From Gentiana macrophylla (taxonomy: Eukaryota; Streptophyta; Magnoliopsida; Gentianales; Gentianaceae), in contig CM047805.1 in NCBI GenBank assembly GCA_026214975.1, positions 185,133,333 to 185,197,332 of the forward strand: a stretch of DNA of 64,000 nt. The letters run 5' to 3'. Shown one piece after another: positions 33,288-45,330 of the stretch; position 1 is the stretch's first letter; each line of letters opens with the position of its first letter. Under the pieces are notes generated by a model. The model was given only the letters and a program-made list of their open reading frames with translations. It was not told the DNA's origin and searched no databases. Made by a program: the position numbers and the translations under genes.

Positions 33288-35264
33288 TGTAATATCCCAA
33301 TAATTTGAGTAAGGGTAAAATGGGTAATTGGGAATTTATTTAAAAAAAAATCTTAATGCTTATTTTTACTTTATTTAAATTAATTGGATAATTAGAATTA
33401 ATAGGAATTAACTACAATTAATCTCCCTTAATCCAAATCTTAAGAAAACAGAGAAGGAGAAACCTAAAAAAAAATCAAGGGAGAATCTTATCTTTTCTGA
33501 GCAATTCAATCGACGTTGTTGCAGGATTTTCATATCAAAACGATCACCGCGACGAGGACAACGTTTTGACACAAGAATCGTTGTGAACAGGTTGGTGAAT
33601 CAAAAATCCCTTTTTTTGTAGAATCTAGAGCTTTCTGGTGAATTCGTAGCAATTAGGTGTTGTAAAGTGATATAGATTAATTTTAGAATGAGATTTTGTT
33701 GTAGGAATTTCCAAATTTGACGTTTCAATTCAAAGCTTTGCAATTGAATAAGGTAAAGGGGTGTTTTATACGTGTTATTGTTGGTGTTATTTAATTTGTT
33801 TCTCCTTTGGTTTGATATATTTTTTATATTTTATTTTGATTATTACTGTTCACAAATTCTAAAGTGTTGTCGACATTAATCGAAAGAAAACCTTCGACAT
33901 GTTTACTGTAACAGATAGAAGGAAAGAAAGAAAGAAAGAAAACACAGAACAAGGAAGGAAAAAAAAAAAAAAAAGGGGTGCTATCTATATGTTTGTACTA
34001 TCTATATTTGTTTTCTTTCTTTCGGAAAAGTGCATGAATGTAGTATTCATGTATTTAATTAATTATTTTGGGTCAGCAGTATTCTTTTGCAAGGGCTTTA
34101 TGTTTGGTTGTGTATTAGCCGAAATAAATAGGATATCATTCAGAAGTTGCATTATTACTGTGGGTAGCTATATGTATTGTGTAATGTTATTTTAGAAAAA
34201 ATACATATATACGGTTCTATTTCATCTTTTTGCAATATGTTAGAAATGTTTATATATAGTGTGCTCTTTGATTTAGTGTGTATTGTGATAAGCCTTAAAT
34301 GTTATATGACATAGTTTTCAGTATGGTTTCTGGTGTATTTAGCACAGCACCGTGTGGAGACCCTCTGCGGGGAGAAACACGGGATCATCGAAAGACAAAT
34401 CTTAGCTATGTAGGGTGTTGTGCTTAGTAACCAACACTCTCTGTGCAATGTGATAGGTAGTATAAGGTAGAATGGTCTAAGGCTAGAAGTCCTTAAGGAA
34501 GCCTTTATGTGTAATGAGTATAGGTGGATAGATTTAAATATACATTTACATATTTGAGAGTCTAAAAGATAAAATATCGTGGTCTTTGGCACATTTATGT
34601 TTCGCATCTTGGGACTATTACCCCTCCACAAAGGTAGCCGTTGCGTGGACTGGGTAGTCTCCCACATGGGTGGCAGCCGTGCCATATGAGGAGCTGAGGA
34701 TATGTCGTGGTGCATTCTCACCATGCAAAGTGTCCTTAGACCTTGTGTGTAACAAACCCCTTGGTTGGTTGAGGTTACTAGTTGGACTAGTAGAGGGGAG
34801 TGTTACTATACATACGTGTTAGTAAGTAATGATGATGTTATTGTTGAATGATAATCCTGCTCATTCTGTTGCTGATTTTAAACACGGTACTTCTACCATT
34901 TACTGAGTGCTTATGTACTCACCCCTTTATTTGCATGTATGTTTCCCACCCCGAGAAGGTGGTGCAGGTTACTATAACGAAGATGTTTATTATAAGGCGT
35001 AAGCGTATGGCAGCTTTTGGAAGTTTTGCTTATCGTTTTCTTTTGATGGTTCGAGAAATGAGAGGATGATACTTTTGTTATGTTCATTAGACTTTTGATC
35101 TTTCAGCTGAACTTGTAATAATGTTTAGACTCTTTTGCGTTTCTTTCAGTTAAATGATGTTGGAAACATCATTTACATTTCGTTAGTTGGTACGACATTG
35201 TTTGTCGTTTAAGAATATTTCCCCCGTGTCGATTCATTTCCGCTTTAACTCTAATGTAATTACG
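33288..35264 (+). mobile_element. Solo LTR, Ty3/gypsy-like (~1.98 kb)
   Basis: It starts TGTAATATCCCAATAATTTG, a common opening of plant gypsy LTRs. Near its end it has the characteristic ACTGAGTGCTTATGTACTCA block, then CCACCCCGAGAAGGTGGTGCAGG and a tail ending ATGTAATTACG. The flanks GAAGG (33283-33287) and TAAGG (35265-35269) match at 4 of 5 positions and would be a decayed target duplication. No PBS or coding region is attached. The right edge falls within 40 bp of the phytocyanin reading frame's end. Confidence 0.55.
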
Positions 35265-36106
35265 TAAGGCTTACGTATATAATTGATTTAAATATTAAAT
35301 TATATACGTGCCGGGCGTTCAAATTCTGGATAAGGACACGGTGTCTGGAACGGGGGGTCACAGAAGGGCACAACCGCAACCATTGGAGTAGAGCTTGATG
35401 ATGGAGCTGGGGATGAGGAGAGTGTTGCCGTTGAACTGCCGGATGGTAGATTTGCCATAGTTGAAGAAGGAGGTGATGTTGTTGAAGATGATGAAGATGG
35501 AGCGGGAGCGGGAGCAGCGAGCGGATGTTACAGATGCAACATGGGGTTTTGGTGTTGGTGTAGCAGTTGGTAGGAGCAGAGACGTTAATAGCCAATTTCA
35601 TACCCGCACGACAATGACCGTGGATAGTGCAAATATAGTAGTGTTCCCCCGCTGAATTTAATGTGATATATGTTGGCACGTTGTTTGAAATCGAAATGGG
35701 AAATTGCGTATCACACGCGTCATAAGCTGCCTTACTCACCTCAGCAACATTGTGAAATCCATCAAAGAAATTGAACACTGCATAATACACAAGAACAAAG
35801 TTCAAAAAAGAAAGATAATATTTTTAGACTAATAAAGTTTCCTTTCGGAAGAAAAATGAAAGTAAAAAGAGAACATATCTCGATCCATAGAAAGAAAAGA
35901 AAAGAAGATGATAAATTACCTAACATGTCTCCAACAACAAAACGTTGTTGTGTAGCCCAGTTTTTGTAAGAAATATCACCAAGCGCGGGACTATCCCATT
36001 CGATTTCGTCTCCAACTTTGTATGTTGATGATGCATATGCTCCATTCATCATCATCAATGAGCAAGCTAAAAAGTAAATAATTAACATGCAACCGGTACT
36101 TTCCAA
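35260..36106 (-). CDS. Phytocyanin (uclacyanin-like blue copper protein), tail frame-broken
   Basis: Exon 1 is 36106-35920 (signal peptide ~1-26, then STYKVGDEIEWDSPALGDIS; donor TAG/GTAATT). Exon 2 starts at 35777 (acceptor TATGCAG) and continues VFNFFDGFHNVAEVSKAAYD. The copper ligands are all present: His71 (FHNV), Cys112 (HYYIC), His117 and Met122 (GHCRAGMKL), with Cys84-Cys118 as the disulfide. The axial Met marks the uclacyanin/plantacyanin branch, secreted or membrane-anchored. After NVSAP (~35575) the meaningful tail changes frame twice. PTATPTPKPHVASVTSAR reads in one frame (35572-35520), then APAPAPSSSS...SSPAPSSSSTPMVAVVPF in another (35516-35300). The uninterrupted frame runs to 35260 as Leu/His-rich nonsense. 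Either two indels have damaged the tail, or these are sequence errors. The usual hydrophobic GPI-signal end is missing, perhaps lost to the adjoining LTR. Confidence 0.8.
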
Positions 36107-36445
36107 TCTTTATGTTTCAGTAGAAAAGAGTTTGATCACGAGGAGAGAATTATGGGGTTGTAGTTGTTGTTTGATCTCCATACATATAGATATATATAGG
36201 CAGCAATTTCATAGAATTCCTTATTCTGTGAGGAATCAACCTTGTCCCCTTATCCGACTTGTCATTAAAACATTAGCTTATTTTTAATTCCTAAAGATGA
36301 TAGGAACATATTTTCATTAAAAAAATTACTTCTCTCCTTTTCTTTTATCATCATTTTAATTAATTATTATTGTGTTTCCAAAATAAAGAGAAAATAATTT
36401 AGATTTGACAGTAATTCCGTTAAAAGTACCGAACCATGGGTAATA

Positions 36446-36706
36446 CTCCTCGTCCCAATTTGTTTGGGACATATTTCTTTTGTGGATGTCTCAAAATAAG
36501 TCTCATTACTAATGTTTAGACTTAAAGTGGCTTCTTAAATATCTAAAATGCTCACATATCAACATTTATTGAAAAATGTAAGGACAATATAAAAGGGATG
36601 TAATTGTAAATTAGTCATGTTTTTAATAACTAGACAATGTAATAAATGATGTTTCTTTCAATTTCAATAGTTTCAAAATGTCCCAAATATATTGGGACGG
36701 AAGGGG
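36446..36706. mobile_element. Stowaway-type MITE upstream of the phytocyanin gene
   Basis: The ends are CTCCTCGTCCCAATTTGTTT and its near complement ATATTGGGACGGAAGGGG, flanked by TA (36444-36445, 36707-36708). 261 bp. It lies about 340 bp upstream of the phytocyanin start codon. Confidence 0.88.
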
Positions 36707-36831
36707 TATATGTAAAAGAAAAAAACTTTGAAAAAACCATGTGTATTTATCTGAATCCATATATGTGAAAAATAAAAATAAAAAAACCTTTGAAAGTTTG
36801 TATGTCAAATTAATTTCCGTGGGGGTGGTTC

Positions 36832-36960
36832 TTGTTTGGTGTCTTCATACGGTGTGGAGACACACACCATGTGATTTATTATGTCTTTAAAGCGTGTGGT
36901 TCGATCGTTTACACGCGTCGGCACCTTGAAAATCTCTCCACACAAGTATTTCTCTTTCCA
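36832..36960. repeat. Dispersed repeat with conserved GTGTCTYCATACGG hairpin (copy 1)
   Basis: GGTGTCTTCATACGGTGTGG, AGACACACACCATG, TATGTCTTTAAAG, GTGTGGTTC and CTCCACACAAGTATTTCTCT follow in this order. The same order occurs at 41298-41430 and 50815-50960. The core folds as GTGTCTCCA/TGGAGACAC around a TACGGYG loop. Confidence 0.65.
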
Positions 36961-37356
36961 TTGGGAGTGGGAATAAAGACGAAACCGAAAGGGAAAATTT
37001 GGAACGAGGACAGTTAAAAAAAAAGGTGAAAAAGATAAATTTATCGTTCGCCGTCCCAAATACACGGTTGCTACAATATTTTACGACCAAATTAAAGACC
37101 TCTCCGAACAAACTTTGCTGCATCCACAAGGGCTCAAAATCGAGATCTCTTGCTTAAGCGATCGGGTTCCTTCCACTTTGATCAACCTCTGTTGGTAAAA
37201 AAATTATGATCTTTTAACATTTAGATCAAAAGAAATATTTCTTTTTGTAATTGGTTAAATTTATTGTGTGTCATTAATTATAATGAAAAAGTCTAAAATA
37301 ATACTTGACCGTTATTATTGCACAGTAGTGAAAAGTGGATGGTATATAATAAATGA

Positions 37357-37617
37357 GGGTAATGATACGGGTACAACGGTTGTGCCATAACGAATGACAC
37401 AACGGCCATCTGTACCGTTGATCATATTGAATATTAATTATTCATGATGTATATCCAACACGATCAACGATGCAGATTGTGTCACTCGTTGTGTTGATCA
37501 TATTGAATATTAATTATTCATAATGTAAATCCAACATGATCAATAATGCAAATTGTGTCACTCTTTATGGCACAATCATTCTGCCAATGTGGCACAATCA
37601 TTCTGCCAGTATCGTTA
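37357..37617. mobile_element. Palindromic MITE, internally duplicated
   Basis: The ends GGTAATGATACGGGTACAAC and, inverted, GTAACGATACTGGCAGAATG, with ACGAATGACACAACG inside, mark the same family as 6822-6992. The interior carries a ~77-bp direct duplication starting GTTGATCATATTGAATATTA and a 22-bp duplication of CACAATCATTCTGCCA. The element has therefore grown after insertion or is a rearranged subtype. Confidence 0.65.
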
Positions 37618-37619
37618 CT

Positions 37620-38452
37620 TTGTGGGAAAAAAATAGGGTAGAGGCGAAAGTTAAAAATATAAAAAAATCAAAATATGGTAACAGGATACGTGGTAAAAAA
37701 AATTGCAAAAGGACAATTTATATCAAAATTTGTACCACCATTTTTATTTGAAAAAAGAAATGAATATTAGTTTCTCTCCGGAATAATTTAAAATCATAAC
37801 ATTTTATGAAATATATTGTTAGTTTAATTTGGGGCGGGGCGGGGCGGCATTCCCGTTTGATATACAATTTGTGTCCGATTATTTTTCGATTATAGTTTCA
37901 TTTTATAATTCCCGATTGTAGTTGGGATGGACAAACCCTGGAAAATTAGGGTTGTAAAAAGTTTAGTATGAAAAAAATCCGGGATGAAAACGGAATGGGA
38001 GTCCGGTAATATCAGGATTTGAGGACTTTTTTGTAAACGCAATTTTAAACACCGTTTTTTTTTTTGTGAAGTATAAAATATATATATTAAAAAACACTAC
38101 AATAAAAACTAATTTAAGTAAACAATTTTGTGAGGAACAAATGTAATTAGTTTATTTTTTCCAAGAGACATTTGATTGAATAATTTTTCAAAATTTACTA
38201 ATTGAAAAAACCACCTCTTGTAGGCTCCATTTTACTTGAAAAAAACCACCCCTTGAAAATTTCTTATTGGCCAGAAATGCTGACATGGTGGTCCATGTAC
38301 TAGTGATCGGACCACCATAAAATTACCGATAAATAAAAATCAATCATTTTAAACATTGTAATATTTAAGATTATATAAACATCAATATAGTTAATAAAAA
38401 CTGAAAAGAAATATGATACTACGAATACATACATATACAAGTTCCGTATATG
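37620..38452. other. AT-rich intergenic DNA
   Basis: No gene seen. It contains GGGGCGGGGCGGGGCGG (about 37833) in an AT-rich background. An AAACCACC(C)CTTGNA-type direct repeat lies near 38205-38260. Confidence 0.5.
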
Positions 38453-38880
38453 ATATGCCTAAATTGTAATTCGGCCCGCGGATCCTTAATCGGAGCCGTC
38501 AAAGGCTTCGGTCTGCACAGCCGGTCAGTCTGCAAATTCTCTCGATTCACCGGCCTGGCGACTCTCGAGAGATATCCTACTCTCGCCCACTGAAACAAGC
38601 GCCCATCACCTCTATAAATAGCAACATCACCTTCATTACAAAGGGGGGAAAACTTCACTTCCACGCATGACTTGATCCCTTACTAAGGGTACGTAGGCAG
38701 CCTCTTCAGGCTCAGCTCATAAAAAACAAAACACCAAACACTCCCCCATCTTGCTCTGGAAGATCTTCATCTTGTTCTTGAGCACCACCACTTTCGCCAC
38801 CGAGCACCACCACTTTTATACACACAATAGCCAGATGTCCACCACAAATCCGCCACTAAAATGAGATGACTTTTTCGACA
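38453..38880 (+). mobile_element. Ty3/gypsy (Tat-type) LTR fragment
   Basis: A GC-rich U3 is followed by CCTCTATAAATAGCAACATC (TATA, about 38610), CTTGATCCCTTACTAAGGGT, ACGTAGGCAGCCTCTTCAGG and CTCAGCTCATAAAAAACAAA. This is the same U5 signature as 25544-26480. It is truncated at the junction with the LINE remnant at about 38880-38890. Confidence 0.6.
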
Positions 38881-38889
38881 TCATCAGTA

Positions 38890-40185
38890 TACGTCTTTCA
38901 TGACGCTTGGGTTTCCAGACCGCCTTCCTTTCGGTTAGCTCACTCAGCCCCGTTCCTTACCTTCCGATACTAAGGTACATACCTTGCTTTCACTAGGAAC
39001 TAGACAGTGGAATTTGTCTTACATTACGCAAGAATTCCAGGCTTGGGAGGTGGATGCCATTCTTCAGACCCCAATCGCAGGCAATTCGCATCCGGATAAA
39101 TTGATTTGACAATATGATCGTCGGGGTAGGGACACAGTGAAGTCAGGATATTTCTTTGCATTAAGCTTGTATGGATGGTTGCCTGCTCCGGCACAGGCAT
39201 CCTCGTCCTCAGGGCCGGACAGAGTGTGGCGGGATGTTTGGAAAGTTAATGTGTCGCAGCGTGTTCAACATTTCCTATGGTGATGTCTGCAGAATTGTTT
39301 GCCGATTGGGGAGCAGCTTGCTAAGCGTAATCTGGGCTCGGGCCTTTGTCTGGCATGTGGAGGGGAGATAGAGTCCTTATGGCATGTCTTTTTTTATTGT
39401 GACTACGCTAGAGAGATCTAGGCAGCTTCTCCGTTTGGTAGTCAGCGGATGCAGCATGGATCAAATTTTAAGGAGTTTTTTGGAGGGATGATAGCGCGTT
39501 ACAATCCGGATGAGCTCTCTACCTTTTGCCTACTACTCTGGAAAGCTCGATGTAAAGCGGTCTTTGATGCTGTACCCATATACGTATCCCGTGTGGTCTC
39601 TATGTCCTTAGCCGGAGCAGTGGAGTTCCGTCAGGCCATGAGCTCTTCCCACACAGCCTCTGAGGGGCCTGACCATCCGGTCATATGGAGTGGCCTCCTA
39701 TGGGCAGCTGGAAACGTAATTCTGATGCTTCTGTCACGGACTCGGGTTCTAGAGTAGGTATGATCTTTATGGATGCACTCGGTTCGATCATTGCTGCTTT
39801 TTCGTTCCACCTCGACCCTGGTATCAGTCCTGAGATTCTCGAGATGCAGGCGATTCTGTTGGCGATAGAAGATGCAATTCTGTTGGGACTCTCAGCAGTC
39901 ACCTTTGAATCTGATTGCCTGTTATGCGTTTAGGCGTTATTGAGACGGTCGGATGATTTGTCTGTCTTTAGCTGTTTAGCGATTGTCATGTATTTTTGTT
40001 ATCCATTGTCTCTTCTACTTTTATATTTGTCAAGCGCAGTGGTAATCTACCGACACACTTATTGGCTAGACATGGATTAAGTCACTTTGGTCTCACCGCT
40101 TGGGGAATTTCCCCCCCTGATGATGTAATTTTATGCCGCAATTGCAGACTTAGCGTAATAAAATGCTTATCTTTCCAATAAAAAA
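38890..40185 (+). pseudogene. LINE (L1-type) 3' remnant: zf-RVT and RNase H
   Basis: The order is HDAWVSRPPSF (end of RT), RDTVKSGYFFALS, DRVWRDVWKVNVSQRVQHFLW, CLACGGEIESLWHVFFYCDYAREI (zinc-binding CxxC...HxxxxC), a linker (LLLWKARCKAVFD), then RNase H WKRNSDASVTDSGSRVGMIF, EILEMQAILLAIEDAI and LPTHLLARHGLS. Stops and frameshifts separate the parts. It ends at CCAATAAAAAAG, consistent with a short A-rich LINE tail. Endonuclease and most of RT are missing, which is usual 5' truncation. Confidence 0.85.
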
Positions 40186-40329
40186 GAATACATACATATA
40201 CATATACATATACATACAAATAATTCTATACATACATGTATATATTATAAATAATTATGAATGAATATGAAAATTTGATACTCATACATATAATTCTCAT
40301 AGGTATTCCTTAATTAAAAAAATGGGAAA

Positions 40330-41110
40330 TTAGGGATAAAGACACAATCTGAAATATTTTTAAATAACAGAACAACTACATATTTTTTATAGAGAGAATG
40401 ATAATTGCATAATTTTTATGGAAAATTAGGATAAGACACAATCAAATATTTTTAAGAATACAGACAACTACATATTTTTTATAGGAGAAGACAACCGCAT
40501 AATTTTATAATGGAATGACAAATAATGAATCCCTTAAAATCAGGTGAATCTCCCAAATGAATCTGAAATCAATGAATTTCGACGATGAATTTAATGATGA
40601 ATCCCAAAATTAGTGAATTTCGACGATGAATTTTGAAAATTAGTGAATTTAACGGTGAATTTAGTCGGTGAATTTCGTCAATGAATTTAAATAATGAATT
40701 TCAACATAAGTGAATTTGACGATGAATAAATAGTTTTATCCTTTATGCAAAAGTTTTAAAAGTCGCCTTCTACTCAATGATGAAATATTTCGTCCTTCTC
40801 CTCATTCCCCAAATTTTTATAGCGAAGACAAACAAATAATCCCAAAATCGGTGAATCTCCTCAAGTGAATTTCGATAGTGAATCTCAAAATCAATTAATT
40901 TAAATGATGAATTTTGAAAATTAGTAATCTCAAAAATCTCGGTGAATTTAAAAATGAATTTTGAAAATTAGTGAATTTCTGCGGAAAAATTTAACACAGG
41001 TGAATTTATTGTTGACTAAATAGTTTTTATTTATGCAAAAGTTTTAAAAAGATCATTCTTCTACTCAATTGATGAAATATTTCATAAATTCTCTCCGTTC
41101 TCTTAAAAAA
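40330..41110. repeat. Dispersed AT-rich repeat with GTGAATTTCGACGATGA units (copy 2)
   Basis: It opens GAAATTAGGGATAAAGACAC, like 7125-7530, and has its opening module duplicated (about 40330-40430 and 40420-40515). It then runs through many TGAATTT/GAAAATTAGTGAATTT sub-repeats, with TATGCAAAAGTTTTAAAA twice (about 40745 and 41035). Non-coding. Confidence 0.6.
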
Positions 41111-41297
41111 AAATCTCTTAGGTATGTATAAAAAATAGTGGTTTATTTTTCAAGGAAAGAGAGATGACATGAATATTCTTCCCACTAAATGTGATTGAAA
41201 AGAAAAAGAAAAAGGAAAAGTCAGAATGCAAGAAGTAGTTATTCTCAATAGAGACGCCTCTGCCCAGCTCCACCCGTCCAAAAGAGGAGATTATTGT

Positions 41298-41430
41298 GTA
41301 GTGTCTCTATACGATGTGGAGACATCGTCTGGCACACCACACACCACATACTTTCATTCTGTATTAAAAATATATGGTTCTGATTGTTTCATCCGTCATT
41401 TTACCACAAATTCCTTCATCAGACAATAAC
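41298..41430. repeat. Dispersed hairpin repeat (copy 2), upstream of GH3 copy 1
   Basis: GTGTCTCTATACGATGTGGAG, then CACCACACACCACATACTTT and CATTCTGTATTAAAAATATA follow the order of copies 36832-36960 and 50815-50960. It lies about 280-410 bp upstream of the GH3 copy 1 start codon. Confidence 0.6.
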
Positions 41431-41519
41431 TTCCTGTCCAAAAGATGATAAGCAGCCATTAATTAGCCTCACCTAACTTTCTCCTCCTAATAATGCTTGC
41501 GCAGCCACATTTATTTTCT

Positions 41520-41540
41520 TTATTATATATATATATATAA
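41520..41540 (+). promoter_or_regulatory. TA-rich TATA-box region of GH3 copy 1
   Basis: A TATATATATATATATAAAC tract sits about 175 bp before the start codon, a plausible TATA box within a TA microsatellite. Nothing comparable is obvious before GH3 copy 2. Confidence 0.4.
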
Positions 41541-41711
41541 ACAACCTCTTCATTTGATGACTAATTAATTCAGTAACCTCCTTGTCTCCTACCTAATAAG
41601 CATGTGGTGCCAGTGATGGTGGGGCCTATTTTAATCAGTTCATACTGTACTGCAAACAGTGAGAGCTGAGTGAATAATTGTTTAACGTTTAATTTGCAGA
41701 AGCCGGAAAAA

Positions 41712-44700
41712 ATGGCGAAAGATTCAATCTTTATCATTGTTGTGATCATAGTAGCAGTAGCAGCAGCAGCAACAGGCATAATGGGTGAAGCAGAGTACAT
41801 GGCATATAAAGATCCAAAACAACCCATGAACAGAAGGATTAAGGATCTAATTAGTAGGATGACTCTGCAAGAAAAAATTGGTCAAATGGTCCAAGTTGAA
41901 CGCGCCGTCGCGGTTGCTTCTGATGATGTTGTCAAGAACTACTTCATTGGTATTATTCTTTTTCCAAAACCTTTCATTTATATACAAACACGATCTACAC
42001 ATGTTTGTTCTTGTTCATGTTAGAGTTTCTGGGTTTTTTAGCATGCTGTAAATTCTTATCATTTGATGGAGTAACAGTAGTTATTTTTTTTAACTAGAAA
42101 TGATAAAGGCACAACCGAACGAAAATACTACAATTAATTGACACAACAATGATCTACACCATTGATTGGTTGTCTCACAATAATCAATGATGTAGATCAT
42201 TGTTATGTCAATTGGTTGTACGTGTATTTTCGTTGTGGTTATATCGTTTCTCTTTTTTAACCATGCATATATATATATTAAGAACCATTCTACTCAGAAA
42301 AAGAATTTATAGTATATGGAATCATGTTATAATCTTTGCTTAACTATCAATTTTGTTAAATATTGTTATAACAAGATTGCGCTTCTACGTTCAATAAGTA
42401 TATATTTTAGTCTCTACATGCTTGATGGGAACGGAAAGAAAAAGAAAAATCAAAATCAAATTTATTTTACATGAAAATAATCAACATGTAATTGTTTTGA
42501 AGATGTAATCATTAAGTTTGGTACATGATTCATCGTGATCGATAGTTTTTTCCATAGAGTTTTGCTACTAAGAGGTTTTCATACGGCGGGCTAAGTGATA
42601 GAGAAGTGCTCTAGATTTTTTTGAGGTGAGCAAGAATAATGGTGATCGGGAGATAAAGCTATTGATTGGTGATGGTTGGATGATATGGTGAAACATGATT
42701 GGAGGATAAATATAGAAAAATTGTAAGGATAATTTGTGTGTGATGTGATGTTGTAATGGTGATAATATAGAAAAACGGTAGAGATTAATTATTTGTGATT
42801 ATATGTTATAATGATAGATATTTTGAATTTTTTGATTAAAATAATATTAAAAATTAATGAAATGTGTTTTTTTTTCTAGGTTGATGAATTTATTTTCTTA
42901 AAAAAAAGGGGGGTTTTGGCACTTTTTCGGTAAAGATAATTGTCTAAGCCATTGGCTAAAAGTAGATAATGAGGGAGATAATCTATCAAAATATTTATCT
43001 GTATTCATACCATTATTTTACCTATTGGTTAAGTTTACACTCTACTCTGTCAAAAGAGGAAAAAAATATTGTTTAAACTTGGACCACTAGGGCCGCTCTT
43101 AGGCTAGTCTGTCAGATTGTATTTCATTTTTGTTTTGTTTTAAAAAAAGTTGTTGGAAAAAGGAAATACCAGTATATAATTATCACAAAAGTTTTATTTT
43201 ATTGTTATTAGTAGCTATAATGGGCTGCTTTTCAGGCTCCATAAGTGTGCTATAAGGGAGGCACACAGAATTTAAGCTCACAATGACATCCTTGTTAATT
43301 CCCCATCCCTTATTCAAATTAAGTGTCTCCCTTAAATAAGGGAGTCATTAAAGTGAATAGTCTTGGCATTTTTAACCACACACCACTTTTCTCTCTCCAT
43401 CTATTTATCCTAATCCTCTTCAACTATACTAAACTCAATTTTAACCACTTTAAATAATCTCCTCTAATAAAACGATCATTTACATTTATCGGAGGACATT
43501 TAATAATCATACTAATTGGTTGTTTAAACGCATACTGACATTATTTTGACAAATGATACGACATTAAAATCTCGTTTTGCAAAGATAAAATATTTTATTC
43601 GATTTTTGTATTAAAAAAAAATGTGTTGGTAGTTAAATTAATTGGTTGAGATGTGAAAAAAATAGTATTGAGGAATTGTATAGGGAGTGCTTATTGGAGT
43701 TGGTTGTTTTATAGGGTGTTAAAAAAGTAAATCTAAACGAAAAATAAGATAAATGAAAAGTGTGATAGGGTATTGTGGATAGCCTAACATGACAATGACT
43801 TCCTTCAAAAAAAAAAAAAAAAAACAAAAAAAAAAAAAAAAAAAAACATGACACTGACTTTACTCTGGGTATCTTTTTAGGATCATTCCCTCTTTACGAT
43901 AAAAATAATCATGTTTCCAGGACTATTAAAAATTAGGATTCAAGTCTAGCACGAGGGAGACTTCCCTAGCATGTGTTTCACATCTAGACAAGTTACGTAC
44001 GGGGGAGGGGATAATCATAAAAAAAATACTTCTAGTCAAATCTAGACGTTTTCTAGCTAACAAATGTGTCGGGTGATTACCGTCCTGTTTTAAAAGAAAA
44101 TTTAAAGTAAGAAAAACAAGCATGATAAGTACGACGTCAGCTATACGGCCCAAGTTCGAGAAATCTTGCACTACCAAGTTCAACTTCCGTTAAACGGACA
44201 GACACGTTTCAACGACTAACTTGAAGAAACCTTATTGTATCGAAAGAAAGATCGCATGGCACACCACTAAAGTCTCTCCAATGCCCACCTCGTGATTGGC
44301 CTCTAATTTCCACGAATAGCATTAGAGGATGTTTTTCCAATCACAGATCAGTCCATCAATTGCATAAGAATTACCATAAAAAAGCAGCATCAGTATTAAA
44401 CTTGACAACATCCTCGTCGGGGTAAGGGGAGAGGGGGACCAAGTTTACCAATGTTTTAATACCTCAGTGAAGTGTCAATTTATCATTGACGCCTCAGTAC
44501 TCCCTCACCTTCGCTTTAACAAGTGTGATGATAGTATATTTGAGTACATTCTTCTTGACATTCTAAAACATGAGAAGAGTTATGGTACATCAATGAATAA
44601 TTAGTGGATGAGATGAATCAAAATCACCTCTACACACAAATACTATGTGTGAAAGGATGAATAAAAATAAATCTCAACCCTCCACTTAATACAAGTTATG

Positions 44701-45257
44701 AATCACTTCTACACTGTAGTTTTTCTCAAAAACATAAATGTTACGTTTAAACAAATGGTTTATGTGAGATTTTTACTTCATAGACTTAACATAATAACAT
44801 ATGTTGTGACCGAAATTTCCCAGCCGGTGTATTGTTCCAAACATCCTCGGTAATGTGGAAGTTTATTGCAATGTGACTAGATTTGGAATGGACTGACGGA
44901 CAAAATAATCAAAACTAATTATGTGGTTATGATGATCTCCCTCATCATTTCAATCCAAATGGAGTTGACATATAAAATTTTCCCGGGAACGTAGCAAAAT
45001 GCCGTTACTTCTCGGATTTGGATCCCCTGTTGTTATACAGAAGATTGTGAGGGGTTTTTTTTTTTTTTTTCTTTTTTTTTTCAGTTTAGGAGTGAATTCT
45101 CAACTTTACCCCTTCCCAACACACAACACCAATGTTGTGATATGGGGGAGCGGATCCCTACTGATGCATGCACAGTAAGTTGCAAAAGAAATTTGACCGT
45201 TTCCTAATTTTCGACGGATTCGTTGAAATTTCGACGGAAGAGAGTAAACAAATTAAA

Positions 45258-45330
<73 letters not shown>

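Noticed and set aside
33899..34195. 98-codon plus-strand open frame
   Set aside because: Starts in an A-rich tract and lies in the LTR; hydrophobic only by AT composition.
34302..34724. 140-codon minus-strand open frame
   Set aside because: It lies inside the gypsy-like LTR, has no domain, and runs antisense to the LTR's promoter direction.
43808..43846. A-tract as LINE or SINE tail in GH3 intron 1
   Set aside because: The nearby LINE remnant (43926-44183) is on the opposite strand, so its tail would appear as T, and no SINE body precedes the tract.
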